64,000 nt of DNA, taken from NCBI RefSeq assembly GCF_007197755.1, contig NZ_CP041636.1, positions 248,001 to 312,000 on the forward strand. Direction: 5' to 3'. This DNA is from Ferrovibrio terrae (lineage in GTDB: Bacteria > Pseudomonadota > Alphaproteobacteria > Ferrovibrionales > Ferrovibrionaceae). Positions within the stretch are counted from its first letter, which is position 1. Every line of letters begins with the position of its first letter. The notes below the pieces were generated by a model. It had not been told where the DNA came from, made no database searches, and saw nothing but the letters and a program-made list of their open reading frames with translations. Of the stretch, positions 26,147-34,660 are shown piece after piece. Both the position numbers and the translations under genes were made by a program.

Positions 26147-26310
26147 GTTCATGCTCCGACTATCGCTATACACGATGATGCAATAGTGTCAAATCTATGA
26201 CAGATATATTAAAACGCGTAGCCAAGAAAAATATGTTGCGGGTGCACAACCCTGACAACCCCTAAATGTTGGGGGTCTCACTGAACGGTCTCATTGCCGA
26301 TTCGTGAGAG

Positions 26311-27696
26311 TCAGTCTTCGGTTCCTGCTCCGGCGTTACCCGCCCTGCGCGTGTCGAGCCGAGTCTCGGCACCGTTCCGGGTCAGCCAGGCCAGCAGAGC
26401 CAGACCGGGCAGCGCGGCTACCGTTGTCAGCAGGAAGAAAACCGGCCAGCCGAGCCCGCCAGCCAGGAAGCCGGCATAGGACGACAGCAGGGTGCGGGCC
26501 ACCGCCGTCAGCGACGACAGCAGGGCATATTGCGTGGCGGTGTAGGCCACGTCGCAGAGCGCCGAGAGATAGGCCACCAGTACCGCCGTACCCATTCCGC
26601 CCGCCAGATTCTCCAGCCCCACGGTGAGCGCCAGGAACCATGGGTCATGCCCGCGCAGGGCCAGCAGGGCAAACAGCAGGTTGGACCCCATCTGCAGCAG
26701 GCCGCAGACCCACAGCGAGCGGTACAGGCCGATTGCCTGCATCATCCAGCCACCGATGAACAGCCCGATCAGGGTGGCGCCGAAGCCATACAGCTTGCTG
26801 ATCTCGGCGATCTCCGTCTTGGTGAAGCCTATGTCGAGATAGAAGCTGGTGGCCAGCACGCCCGCCAGGCTGTCACCCAGTTTGAACAGCATCACGAACA
26901 GCAGGATGCCAACCCAGCCCTTGCGCGACATGAACTGCAGGAATGGTCCCGCGACGCTGGCATAGAGCCAGGCCATAGTGGCAGCCATGGGACCCGAGAG
27001 ATGCGGGCGTGCGCTGAGCCAGGCCTGCGCCTCGACGAAGCGTCGCTCGGCATCGCCGCGCGGCAGCATTTTCGGCTCACCGATCAGCAGCACTGTGATC
27101 GCGCCAACCACCAGCAGGGCCGCCATGGCGAGATAGACCAGCGGCCAGGCGAACTGGTCGGCCAGATAGAGTGCACCGGCCGAGGATACCAGCATGCCGA
27201 GGCGATAGCCGAACACGATGGACGCCGCGCCGGCGGCAAGCTGGCGCTGCTCCAGGATCTCGACGCGCCAGGCGTCGATGACGATATCTTGCGTGGCGGA
27301 GGCAAAAGCGACTCCGACAGCGAAGATGGCAGTGAGCGCCAGCGCCTGCGCCGGATTGCTGAATGCCAGCCCAACGATGGCGGCCATCAGCAGCGCCTGC
27401 GAAAAGATCAGCCAGCCGCGTCGGCGGCCGAGCCAGCGCGTCAGGATCGGCAGCGGCAGGCGGTCGATCAGCGGTGCCCAGAGGAATTTCAGCGTGTAGG
27501 GCACTCCGACCAGCGCGAACAGCCCGATGGATTGCAGCGAGACGCCGGATTCCTTCAGCCAGGCCTGCAGCGTTTGCCCGGTCAGCGCGAGCGGCAGGCC
27601 AGAGGCGAAGCCCAGAACCAGAATCGCCAGCACGCGGCGGTCACGATAGACCGTGAGCGCCGACAGCCAGGATGAAACGCGCGGACTGAGCGGCAC
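26311..27696 (-). CDS. ampG: AmpG-type muropeptide permease (MFS)
   Basis: A 461-residue MFS protein with 12 predicted helices. The N-terminal block F-A-S-G-L-P-L-A-L-T-G-Q-T-L-Q-A-W-L, followed by F-L-W-A-P-L-I-D-R, and A-S-A-T-Q-D-I-V-I-D-A-W-R are hallmarks of AmpG, which imports anhydromuropeptides for cell-wall recycling. The C-terminal half contains N-L-A-G-G-M-G-T-A and T-A-T-Q-Y-A-L-L-S-S-L, also AmpG-like. It starts 3 bases after the propionyl-CoA synthetase gene on the same strand. I see no ampD or beta-lactamase gene nearby. Confidence 0.9.
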   Translation of the reverse strand: MPLSPRVSSWLSALTVYRDRRVLAILVLGFASGLPLALTGQTLQAWLKESGVSLQSIGLFALVGVPYTLKFLWAPLIDRLPLPILTRWLGRRRGWLIFSQALLMAAIVGLAFSNPAQALALTAIFAVGVAFASATQDIVIDAWRVEILEQRQLAAGAASIVFGYRLGMLVSSAGALYLADQFAWPLVYLAMAALLVVGAITVLLIGEPKMLPRGDAERRFVEAQAWLSARPHLSGPMAATMAWLYASVAGPFLQFMSRKGWVGILLFVMLFKLGDSLAGVLATSFYLDIGFTKTEIAEISKLYGFGATLIGLFIGGWMMQAIGLYRSLWVCGLLQMGSNLLFALLALRGHDPWFLALTVGLENLAGGMGTAVLVAYLSALCDVAYTATQYALLSSLTAVARTLLSSYAGFLAGGLGWPVFFLLTTVAALPGLALLAWLTRNGAETRLDTRRAGNAGAGTED

Positions 27697-27699
27697 CGA

Positions 27700-29601
27700 T
27701 CAGGGCCGCTTGGCGTAGCCGAGCGGCTGCAGCACCTCGGAGATCTCGCCCAGGATGGCGGGATCATCGATGGTGGCAGGCATGCGGTAGTCCTGCGCGT
27801 CGGCGATTTTCTGCATGGTGCCGCGCAGTATCTTGCCCGAGCGCGTTTTCGGCAACCGTTTGACCACGGCAGCCTGCTTGAAGGCCGCCACCGGGCCGAT
27901 TCGCTCGCGCACCAGCTGCACCAGTTCGCGCAGGATCTGGTCATCCGCTTTCGTCACGCCAGCCTTCAGCACCACGAAGCCGAGCGGCACCTGACCTTTC
28001 AGCGCATCAGCCACGCCGACCACGGCGCATTCCGCCACATCGGGATGCGAGGCCAGCACCTCCTCCATGCCGCCGGTCGACAGACGATGGCCGGCGACAT
28101 TGATGATGTCATCGGTGCGACTCATGATGAAGATATAGCCGTCTTCGTCGATGAAGCCGGCATCGCCGGTGTTGTAATAGCCGGGGAAACGCGCGAGATA
28201 ACTTCTCCTGTAGCCGTCGTCGTTGTTCCACAGCGTCGGCAGGCAGCCCGGTGGCATCGGCAGCTTGATCACGATATTGCCGATATTGCCGGCCTTCACC
28301 GGATGACCTTCATCGTCCAGCACCTGCACGTCATAACCCGGCACGATGCGCGTCGGCGAGCCATGCTTGACCGGCAGGACTTCGATACCCATGCAGTTCG
28401 ACGCCACCGGCCAGCCGGTCTCGGTCTGCCACCAGTGATCGATCACCGGCTTGCCGAGCGCATCCTCGGCCCATTTCACCGTATCGGGATCGGCACGTTC
28501 ACCGGCCAGGAACAGCGTGCGGAAATGCGAAAGATCATACTTCTTCAGCAGCTCCGCTTTCGGATCTTCCTTCTTGATCGCGCGGAAGGCCGTTGGCGCG
28601 GTGAACAGCGCCACCACCTTATGCTGCTCGATCACGCGCCAGTAGGCGCCGGCATCTGGCGTGCCGACCGGCTTGCCTTCGTAGAGCAGCGTAGTGCAGC
28701 CGGCGATCAGCGGCGCATAGACGATGTAGGAATGTCCCACCACCCAGCCGACATCGGACGCAGCCCAGTACACCTCACCGGGATTGACGCCGTAGATGTT
28801 TTTCATCGACCAGTTCAGCGCCACCATATGGCCGCCATTCTGGCGCACGACGCCTTTGGGAATACCGGTGGTGCCAGACGTGTAGAGCACATAGAGCGGA
28901 TCGGTCGCCTGTACCGGTACGCAGTCAGCCGGCGCCGCCTTGGCGATCTCGGCATCGAAATCGAAATCGCGTCCTTCGGTCATCGGTCCGGCATACATAG
29001 GGCGCTGGAACACCAGACAGGCCGACGGCTTATGCGCGGCCATATCGATCGCCTGATCGAGCAGCGGCTTGTATTCCACCACGCGGCCAGCCTCGAGACC
29101 GCAGGAGGTGGCGATGATCAGCTTCGGCTTGGCATCGTCGATGCGGGTGGCCAGTTCGCGCGGCGCGAAGCCGCCGAAGACCACGGAATGGATCGCGCCG
29201 ATGCGGGCGCAGGCCAGCATGGCCATCATGGCTTCCGGCGTCATCGCCATGTAGATGATGACGCGGTCGCCCTTGACGATACCCCGCGACTGCAGCGCGC
29301 CGGCCAGCTTCGCGACCTTGTCGCGCAGTTCCAGCGTGGTGAATTTGCGGATCGTATTGGTGACTGGCGAGTCGTAGATCAGCGCGATGCGGTCGCCATG
29401 GCCGGCCTCGATATGACGGTCGAGCGCATTGTAGCAGGTGTTGCATTCCGCGCCGGCAAACCAGCGATAGAATGGCGGGTTCGAGGCGTCCAGCACGCGA
29501 TCCCAGGTTTTGGTCCAGTGCAGCGCGCGCGCCGCTTCGGCCCAGAAACCTTCCGGATCAGCTTTCGCGGCTGCGTAAACCTGTTCGTAGCGGCTCGCCA
29601 T
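27700..29601 (-). CDS. prpE: Propionyl-CoA synthetase
   Basis: A 633-residue ligase of the acetyl/propionyl-CoA synthetase class. N-terminal W-T-K-T-W-D-R-V-L-D, then F-A-G-A-E-C-N-T-C-Y-N-A-L-D-R-H, a P-loop L-Y-T-S-G-T-T-G-I-P-K-G-V, the D-H-W-W-Q-T-E-T-G-W-P active-site loop and the catalytic lysine in T-R-S-G-K-I-L-R-G-T. Propionate activation is favoured by the N-terminal signature of PrpE over Acs. GGGAGG lies 5 bases upstream of the ATG. No prpB, prpC or prpD is in the window, so propionyl-CoA must be processed by genes elsewhere. Confidence 0.94.
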   Translation of the reverse strand: MASRYEQVYAAAKADPEGFWAEAARALHWTKTWDRVLDASNPPFYRWFAGAECNTCYNALDRHIEAGHGDRIALIYDSPVTNTIRKFTTLELRDKVAKLAGALQSRGIVKGDRVIIYMAMTPEAMMAMLACARIGAIHSVVFGGFAPRELATRIDDAKPKLIIATSCGLEAGRVVEYKPLLDQAIDMAAHKPSACLVFQRPMYAGPMTEGRDFDFDAEIAKAAPADCVPVQATDPLYVLYTSGTTGIPKGVVRQNGGHMVALNWSMKNIYGVNPGEVYWAASDVGWVVGHSYIVYAPLIAGCTTLLYEGKPVGTPDAGAYWRVIEQHKVVALFTAPTAFRAIKKEDPKAELLKKYDLSHFRTLFLAGERADPDTVKWAEDALGKPVIDHWWQTETGWPVASNCMGIEVLPVKHGSPTRIVPGYDVQVLDDEGHPVKAGNIGNIVIKLPMPPGCLPTLWNNDDGYRRSYLARFPGYYNTGDAGFIDEDGYIFIMSRTDDIINVAGHRLSTGGMEEVLASHPDVAECAVVGVADALKGQVPLGFVVLKAGVTKADDQILRELVQLVRERIGPVAAFKQAAVVKRLPKTRSGKILRGTMQKIADAQDYRMPATIDDPAILGEISEVLQPLGYAKRP

Positions 29602-29684
29602 CTTTTCCTCCCGCCCGGATCTTTGTCCGATCTATAGCAGACCCAGACCTGCAGAAACATGGGGCAGGAGGAATAAGGGGGGCC

Positions 29685-30674
29685 TTACTCGGCTGCTGCG
29701 CGGCCCTGACCCACGCCCAGAAGCTCGGCCTTGGCGGCGTCGTATTCGCGCTTGAGCCTGGCGACCAGGTCGGCCACTGACGGCGAATCCTGGATCAGGC
29801 CAACACCCTGCCCCGCGCCCCAGATGTCGCGCCAGGCTTTCGACTTCGAGGTGCCGCCCGAACCAAAGCTCATCGTGCTCTTGTCGGCTTCGGGCAGGTT
29901 GTCGGGATCCATGCCGGCAGCCGTAATGCTCTTTTTCAGATAATTGCCATGCACGCCGGTGAACAGCGAGGAATAGACGATGTCGCCGGCCGCAGAATCG
30001 ATCAGCATCTGCTTGTAGCCCGACGCGGCATTGGCTTCCTGCGTCGCGATGAAGCGCGTGCCCATATAGGCGAAATCGGCCCCCATCGCCTGGGCGGCCA
30101 GAACCTGACTGCCATGCGAGATCGAACCCGACAGCGCAATCGGTCCCTTGAAGAACTGGCGCACTTCGGAGACCAGCGCAAAGGGGCTGAGCGTGCCGGC
30201 ATGGCCGCCGGCACCGGCGCAGACCAGGATCAGGCCATCGACGCCGGCTTCCAGCGCCTTCTTGGCATGGCGGATGTTGATCACGTCATGCAGCACGATG
30301 CCGCCATAGGAGTGGATCGCATCGACCACCTCATTCGGTGCGCGCAAGCTGGTGATGACGATCGGCACCTTGTACTTCACGCACATTTCCACGTCGTGCT
30401 GCAGGCGATCGTTCGACTGATGCACGATCTGGTTGACGGCAAACGGCGCCACCGGCTTGTCGGGATTCTTGGCGCGGTAGTCGTCCAGCTCGGTGGTGAT
30501 GCGCTGCAGCCACTGCTCCAGCACCTCGGCCGGGCGGGCATTCAGCGCCGGGAAAGAACCGACGATGCCGGCCTTGCACTGGGCGATCACCAGTTCCGGT
30601 CCCGAGACGATAAACATCGGCGAACCGATCACCGGCAGCGAGAGCCGGCCCTGAACGACAGCGGGAAGCGTCAT
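29685..30674 (-). CDS. Nitronate monooxygenase family protein
   Basis: A 329-residue FMN-dependent TIM-barrel protein. P-V-I-G-S-P-M-F-I-V-S-G-P-E-L near the N-terminus, V-C-A-G-A-G-G-H-A-G-T with the catalytic-type His, and G-A-D-F-A-Y-M-G-T-R-F-I-A-T-Q-E-A, which binds the FMN phosphate, identify the 2-nitropropane dioxygenase/NMO family. Members oxidise alkyl nitronates or act as enoyl reductase-like oxidoreductases. GGAGG is 6 bases before the ATG. The position upstream of prpE hints at propionate-3-nitronate or short-acyl metabolism, but this is only suggestive. Confidence 0.92.
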   Translation of the reverse strand: MTLPAVVQGRLSLPVIGSPMFIVSGPELVIAQCKAGIVGSFPALNARPAEVLEQWLQRITTELDDYRAKNPDKPVAPFAVNQIVHQSNDRLQHDVEMCVKYKVPIVITSLRAPNEVVDAIHSYGGIVLHDVINIRHAKKALEAGVDGLILVCAGAGGHAGTLSPFALVSEVRQFFKGPIALSGSISHGSQVLAAQAMGADFAYMGTRFIATQEANAASGYKQMLIDSAAGDIVYSSLFTGVHGNYLKKSITAAGMDPDNLPEADKSTMSFGSGGTSKSKAWRDIWGAGQGVGLIQDSPSVADLVARLKREYDAAKAELLGVGQGRAAAE

Positions 30675-30824
30675 GGTTTTCCTCCAGGAATTTCGTTGGC
30701 GGGATGATCCGACAGGCCTTTGGTGCCGTCAATCGCGCCGTGTGTGAATCCGTCACGATTGACGTTACGGCAGTCATCCGTTTGCCCCGCCGATGCGTAA
30801 AAGAACACAAACTCGCGGAAACCC

Positions 30825-31751
30825 ATGCTGACAGCCCTGCTTATCCTAGGCGCCACCCTGTTCGGTCTCGGCGCAGCCAGCGAACATATCGCCAGACAGG
30901 CGGAACAGGATTTTCCGGCCACCGGGAATTTCATCACCGCTGGCGGCATTCGCCAGCATGTGATCGAGCGTGGCGATGGCCCGGCACTGGTGATGATCCA
31001 CGGCGCCTATGGCGCTGCCGCAGATTTCGAGGCCAGCCTGATGCCGCAGACCGCGCGGCAATTCCGGTCCATCGCCGTCGACCGGCCGGGCCATGGCTAC
31101 AGCGATGCCATCGACAGCGACACGCCTGATGCGCAGGCCAGGATGCTGCATGCCGCACTGGAGACGCTTGGTGTACGCCGGCCGGTGCTGCTCGGGTTTT
31201 CCTATGGCGGAGCGGTCGCGCTGAGCTATGCCCTGCAATATCCCGACGCGGTGGCCGCACTGGTGCTGGTCAGCCCGGCGACGCATCCCTGGCGCCGCAG
31301 CGAACCGCTGCCCTTCGGCATCGCCGATGCGCCGCTGGTCGGTCCGTTGCTGAAACACACGATCGTCACACCAGCAGGGATGCTGCTGAAGGATTCCGCT
31401 GTCGCCTCCATCTTCGCGCCAAGTGCCGTGCCGCAGTCCTTCGCCGGCGCTCCGGTCGCATTGGGCCTGCGACCGGACGACTATGCAGCCACAGCGCGGG
31501 AAATCCGCGTCCTCGATGCCTTCCTGCGCCAACAGGTGCCACAATACCCCGGCTTGCGCATGCCGGTCGCCATCGTGGTCAATGATGCGGACACATCGGT
31601 CTGGTCGACGGTGCATGGCCGTCCGCTTGCATCTGTGCTGCGCGATGTGAAACTGATGGCAACCGATGGCGGCGGCCATCCGCTGCATTTCTCGCGGCCT
31701 GCTTCGGTGCTGGCCGCCATCGACTGGGCGGCCGCCAAGTCTGGGTATTAG
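30825..31751 (+). CDS. Alpha/beta hydrolase
   Basis: A 308-residue alpha/beta-hydrolase-fold protein. The N-terminus is a hydrophobic segment (L-T-A-L-L-I-L-G-A-T-L-F-G-L) that may be a signal or anchor. The oxyanion region is M-I-H-G-A-Y-G-A, the nucleophile elbow is L-G-F-S-Y-G-G, and candidate acid and base are in V-N-D-A-D-T and G-G-G-H-P-L-H-F. Substrate unknown; esterase, lipase and epoxide-hydrolase relatives share this pattern. It converges on the L,D-transpeptidase gene. Confidence 0.9.
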   Translation: MLTALLILGATLFGLGAASEHIARQAEQDFPATGNFITAGGIRQHVIERGDGPALVMIHGAYGAAADFEASLMPQTARQFRSIAVDRPGHGYSDAIDSDTPDAQARMLHAALETLGVRRPVLLGFSYGGAVALSYALQYPDAVAALVLVSPATHPWRRSEPLPFGIADAPLVGPLLKHTIVTPAGMLLKDSAVASIFAPSAVPQSFAGAPVALGLRPDDYAATAREIRVLDAFLRQQVPQYPGLRMPVAIVVNDADTSVWSTVHGRPLASVLRDVKLMATDGGGHPLHFSRPASVLAAIDWAAAKSGY

Positions 31752-31763
31752 ATGGGCAGGATA

Positions 31764-32273
31764 TTAGCCCATGCGCAAATCGATCTGTGTGATCGGCCGC
31801 AACACGGCCAGCAACGCCAGCAGATCGGACAGCGCCAGTGCAACGCAGCCTTCGGTGCCGCTGTAATCCGGCCGGGCAACATGCATGAAAATGGCACTGC
31901 CCAGACCGGGCACCGGCGGATCATCGTTATGCCCCAGCACCACGATCACATCGTAGACCGCATCCTCGCGCCAGAGTTTTTCATGGCTGGCGGCATAGGG
32001 CAGCGCGACGAAACGATTGTAGGCCGGATCAAGCGGATCGTCGCACCAGCCGTCCTGCGGGGTCAGCGCCTGCAGCGGCAGTCTGGTCTGCGGCGCAGCC
32101 ATGCGATCGGGCCGATAGAAAACCTGGCGTAACGGATAACGGCCGAGCGGTGTGGCGCCATCGCCTTCGCGCTTCTCGGCCTCGGGCAGCGCGCCGCCCT
32201 TGCCGAGCGTGCAGCGGAAACGCAGGCCGCCGAATTGCAGCATTCCGTCGGAGGTGACGATGATGTCGCTCAT
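31764..32273 (-). CDS. L,D-transpeptidase-type YkuD domain protein
   Basis: A 169-residue protein that is almost entirely a YkuD (ErfK/YbiS) domain. The catalytic motif is M-H-V-A-R-P-D-Y-S-G-T-E-G-C-V-A-L, with the His and nucleophile Cys in place; the Arg that usually follows (S-H-G-C-V-R) is Ala here. No signal peptide is visible, unlike periplasmic transpeptidases, as in the short YkuD-only 'YafK-like/YbiS-like' proteins often annotated as L,D-transpeptidase catalytic domain. It may crosslink or cleave peptidoglycan peptides, or have another cysteine-peptidase role. Confidence 0.85.
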   Translation of the reverse strand: MSDIIVTSDGMLQFGGLRFRCTLGKGGALPEAEKREGDGATPLGRYPLRQVFYRPDRMAAPQTRLPLQALTPQDGWCDDPLDPAYNRFVALPYAASHEKLWREDAVYDVIVVLGHNDDPPVPGLGSAIFMHVARPDYSGTEGCVALALSDLLALLAVLRPITQIDLRMG

Positions 32274-32324
32274 ACCGTCATCAGGCGGGATTCAGGATCA
32301 CGACGCAAGAGGCGGAATGGCAGC

Positions 32325-33338
32325 TTACGGCACGACGCCAGCGCGGCGGTTCTTCTCGTTCTGCATCTCATAATATTTCTGATAGGCGTCGGTGGCGCGG
32401 TTGGACCACTCGTTCTGTTTCTCGCCCTGCACCATCGCAGCCGCAGACGCCGTCGCCGATTGCGGCGTGGCCAGATAGTTGTTGCCGCGCACCGTGCCGA
32501 ATTTCGCGGTTGCGTTGGCCTGGGTCACCGGCGAGGTGCCGACCGAACGGGTCGGAACGCCGCCACCACCGATGGGATGTGCGGGGAACCAGGTGCGACC
32601 ATCGATCTGTTGGGCAGGACGGCCACTCGAGTTGACCTGCATCGGCCCGACAGAGTGCGCCTGCTGCTGCTGACCGGGCAACGGATTGGCGCGGGTATTG
32701 TTGATCGCGTCGGAGCGTGCGTCGGCCTGCTGGGTGGCGGCATTCTGTTTCAGGGCCTGGAACAGGTCACCGGGCAATTCGATCGCACCATTGGCATTGC
32801 TGGCAATCGGCTGGCCGGCCTGCTTCATGGGCGCAGGCTTACGATCGGCCGCGCGCGGATCCATGGCGACGCCGAGCTTCATTTCGGGTTGCGGCATGGC
32901 TTGCGCCTGAGCCTGGAGTTCAGCCGGCACGGCATCCGATGCCGAGGCCAGCATGGTCTGCGGAGCATCCTTGTTGCCGGGACCGAGATCGATGCCCAGC
33001 GCGGCCAGGGCATGTTCGCCCGGATCCTTGCCGGTGGATTCTTCCACCATGCCGCTGACCAGCGAAGCGACCAGGCCGATCGGACCGCCGAACAGGCCGC
33101 CGCCGGCAAGGCGCGAACCCGGATCGATCTTGTCGCCGGTCATGGCGCGATAAACCGTGTTGACGATCGGGATATGCTGCAGCGGATTGATGATGTCGAG
33201 GAAGTCGCTGAAGGTGAAACCATCCTCGCCGAACAGCGGCTTGCCAGCCTTCTCACCAGACGCGGTCGCGTCGGTCGCCCTGGCGCGCGGTGCCAGGTCG
33301 TTGATGCCATGGACATCGTAAGTGGTCAGGCTCGACAT
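32325..33338 (-). CDS. Uncharacterised protein with a conserved N-terminal block and Gln/Ala-rich tail
   Basis: A 337-residue protein I cannot assign to a named family. After about 35 variable residues there is a compact block F-T-F-S-D-F-L-D-I-I-N-P-L-Q-H-I-P-I-V then Y-R-A-M-T-G-D-K-I-D-P and a Gly-rich hydrophobic stretch G-G-G-L-F-G-G-P-I-G-L-V-A-S-L-V, which could insert in or contact a membrane. The remainder is low complexity, rich in Ala, Gln, Pro and Asn. No signal peptide. AGGA is 6 bases before the ATG at 33338. It lies 51 bases upstream of the YkuD gene and may share its transcript, suggesting an envelope role. Confidence 0.75.
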   Translation of the reverse strand: MSSLTTYDVHGINDLAPRARATDATASGEKAGKPLFGEDGFTFSDFLDIINPLQHIPIVNTVYRAMTGDKIDPGSRLAGGGLFGGPIGLVASLVSGMVEESTGKDPGEHALAALGIDLGPGNKDAPQTMLASASDAVPAELQAQAQAMPQPEMKLGVAMDPRAADRKPAPMKQAGQPIASNANGAIELPGDLFQALKQNAATQQADARSDAINNTRANPLPGQQQQAHSVGPMQVNSSGRPAQQIDGRTWFPAHPIGGGGVPTRSVGTSPVTQANATAKFGTVRGNNYLATPQSATASAAAMVQGEKQNEWSNRATDAYQKYYEMQNEKNRRAGVVP

Positions 33339-33450
33339 GATGGTCCTTTCTCGGGACATATCATTGCAAGCCGCAGGCCAAGAGACCTGCTAAGAAAATC
33401 ATATAGTTAATGGCGGGAGGCGCCCCACCCGGCAATTCCTGCCGGGCAGG

Positions 33451-34563
33451 TTAGAGGTAGTGGCCGGAGCGTTTGCGCTTGGCGGCCAGATAGGCCTCGT
33501 TATGGGCGTTGGTCGGGAATTTGTGCGGTACGCGCTCGACCACCTCGATGCCGCAGGCAGCCAGGCCCGACACCTTCTCCGGATTGTTGGTCAGCAGCCG
33601 TACCCGGCTGAAGCCCAGCTTCTGCAGCATGCGCGCCGCCGGCAGGAACCAGCGTTCGTCGGCATCGAAGCCGAGCCGCTGGTTGGCATCCACCGTATCG
33701 AAGCCCTGGTCCTGCAACTGGTAGGCGCGCAGCTTGTTGACCAGACCGATACCGCGGCCCTCCTGCGCCAGATAGAGCAGCACGCCGCCGCCGGCCTCGT
33801 TGATGATGCGGATCGCGCCGCGCAGCTGTTCGCCGCAATCGCAGCGCAGGCTGCCGAGCAGATCGCCGGTGAAACATTCCGAATGCAGGCGCGTCAGCAC
33901 CGGCTGCGCCGGATCGGGCGTGCCGATGACGAGGGCGAAATGCTCCTGCCGGCCATCGGCCGGGCGGAAGGCGAATAGCTGCGCATTCTCGGCGTCTGCC
34001 ACCGGCAGCCGGGCACGGCTGACCGCCTGAAGCGTTTCGGCCGCCGCCGTGTCGTAGACGGCAACCGCGGCTTCGGGCAGCGACAGCAGGTCGGCCGGCA
34101 GCGCAGCATCCGCTGTCAGTTCGATGTGAATGGCGGCCGGCAGCAGATAGGCCGTCTTGGCCAGCTTCACAGCCAGACGCGCGCTTTCCGGCGGCGCGGC
34201 CTTGAGACGGGTAAACGGCCCGCGCAGTGGTGCGGCAAGGTCGCGGCTGGCATCGGCGAGATCGCGGATCAGGGCCGCACGTTCCTCGGCGGGAGCCGGC
34301 AGGTCATGCAGGGGTAACAGAAGCGTGTCATGTCCGGTCGGGCCGATATGCAGCACGGCGGCACGCGAGGCCGGCAGGACCAGCGCCGCCGTATTGTCGA
34401 AGCGCTGCAGATCGGCGAGGGTTGCTTCCGTCAGGGTTTCCGCCGCCAGCACCAGCGTGCGACGGGTCCCGCCGCCAAGCAGCAGCACCGGACGGCCGCG
34501 ACGCAGTTCGTGGCCGGCGCGGTCAACGGCAATGGCGGCAGCGGCAGGGGAAAGTTCAGTCAT
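33451..34563 (-). CDS. ribA: GTP cyclohydrolase II with a degenerate RibB-like N-terminal domain
   Basis: A 370-residue protein. The C-terminal part (about 170-370) is GTP cyclohydrolase II: zinc cysteines in E-C-F-T-G-D-L-L-G-S-L-R-C-D-C-G, then Q-E-G-R-G-I-G-L-V-N-K and N-Q-R-L-G-F-D. It opens GTP to the first pyrimidine of riboflavin synthesis. The N-terminal part retains a RibB-like outline (L-R-R-G-R-P-V-L-L-L then L-V-L-A-A-E-T-L-T), but the acidic catalytic motif D-D-E-x-R-E-N-E has become G-G-G-T-R-R-T, so DHBP synthase activity is not expected. The ATG at 34563 overlaps a possible start of the divergent hydrolase gene. Confidence 0.93.
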   Translation of the reverse strand: MTELSPAAAAIAVDRAGHELRRGRPVLLLGGGTRRTLVLAAETLTEATLADLQRFDNTAALVLPASRAAVLHIGPTGHDTLLLPLHDLPAPAEERAALIRDLADASRDLAAPLRGPFTRLKAAPPESARLAVKLAKTAYLLPAAIHIELTADAALPADLLSLPEAAVAVYDTAAAETLQAVSRARLPVADAENAQLFAFRPADGRQEHFALVIGTPDPAQPVLTRLHSECFTGDLLGSLRCDCGEQLRGAIRIINEAGGGVLLYLAQEGRGIGLVNKLRAYQLQDQGFDTVDANQRLGFDADERWFLPAARMLQKLGFSRVRLLTNNPEKVSGLAACGIEVVERVPHKFPTNAHNEAYLAAKRKRSGHYL

Positions 34564-34660
34564 GACCGATCCGATGTACGACTCTGGGGGCGACCCGGCA
34601 AGCCGCCCGGGCACCGACCTGCAGAGCGATGTGACGTCTGCCGCAGGGATTTCTGCCCGG

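Noticed and set aside
24203-26200. 665-codon open frame on the plus strand
   Set aside because: Antisense to an acyl-CoA ligase, a terminator and olsB; crosses a terminator and encodes low-complexity basic sequence.
26220-26300. CCCC/GGGG hairpin downstream of ampG as a terminator
   Set aside because: Only four base pairs with a long loop and no T-run.
28045-29637. 530-codon open frame on the plus strand
   Set aside because: Antisense to prpE, which is unmistakable; no recognisable motif.
33428-33446. Hairpin after ribA (CCCGGCA/TGCCGGG) as terminator
   Set aside because: A good stem but no U-tract on the minus strand; kept out of the feature list.
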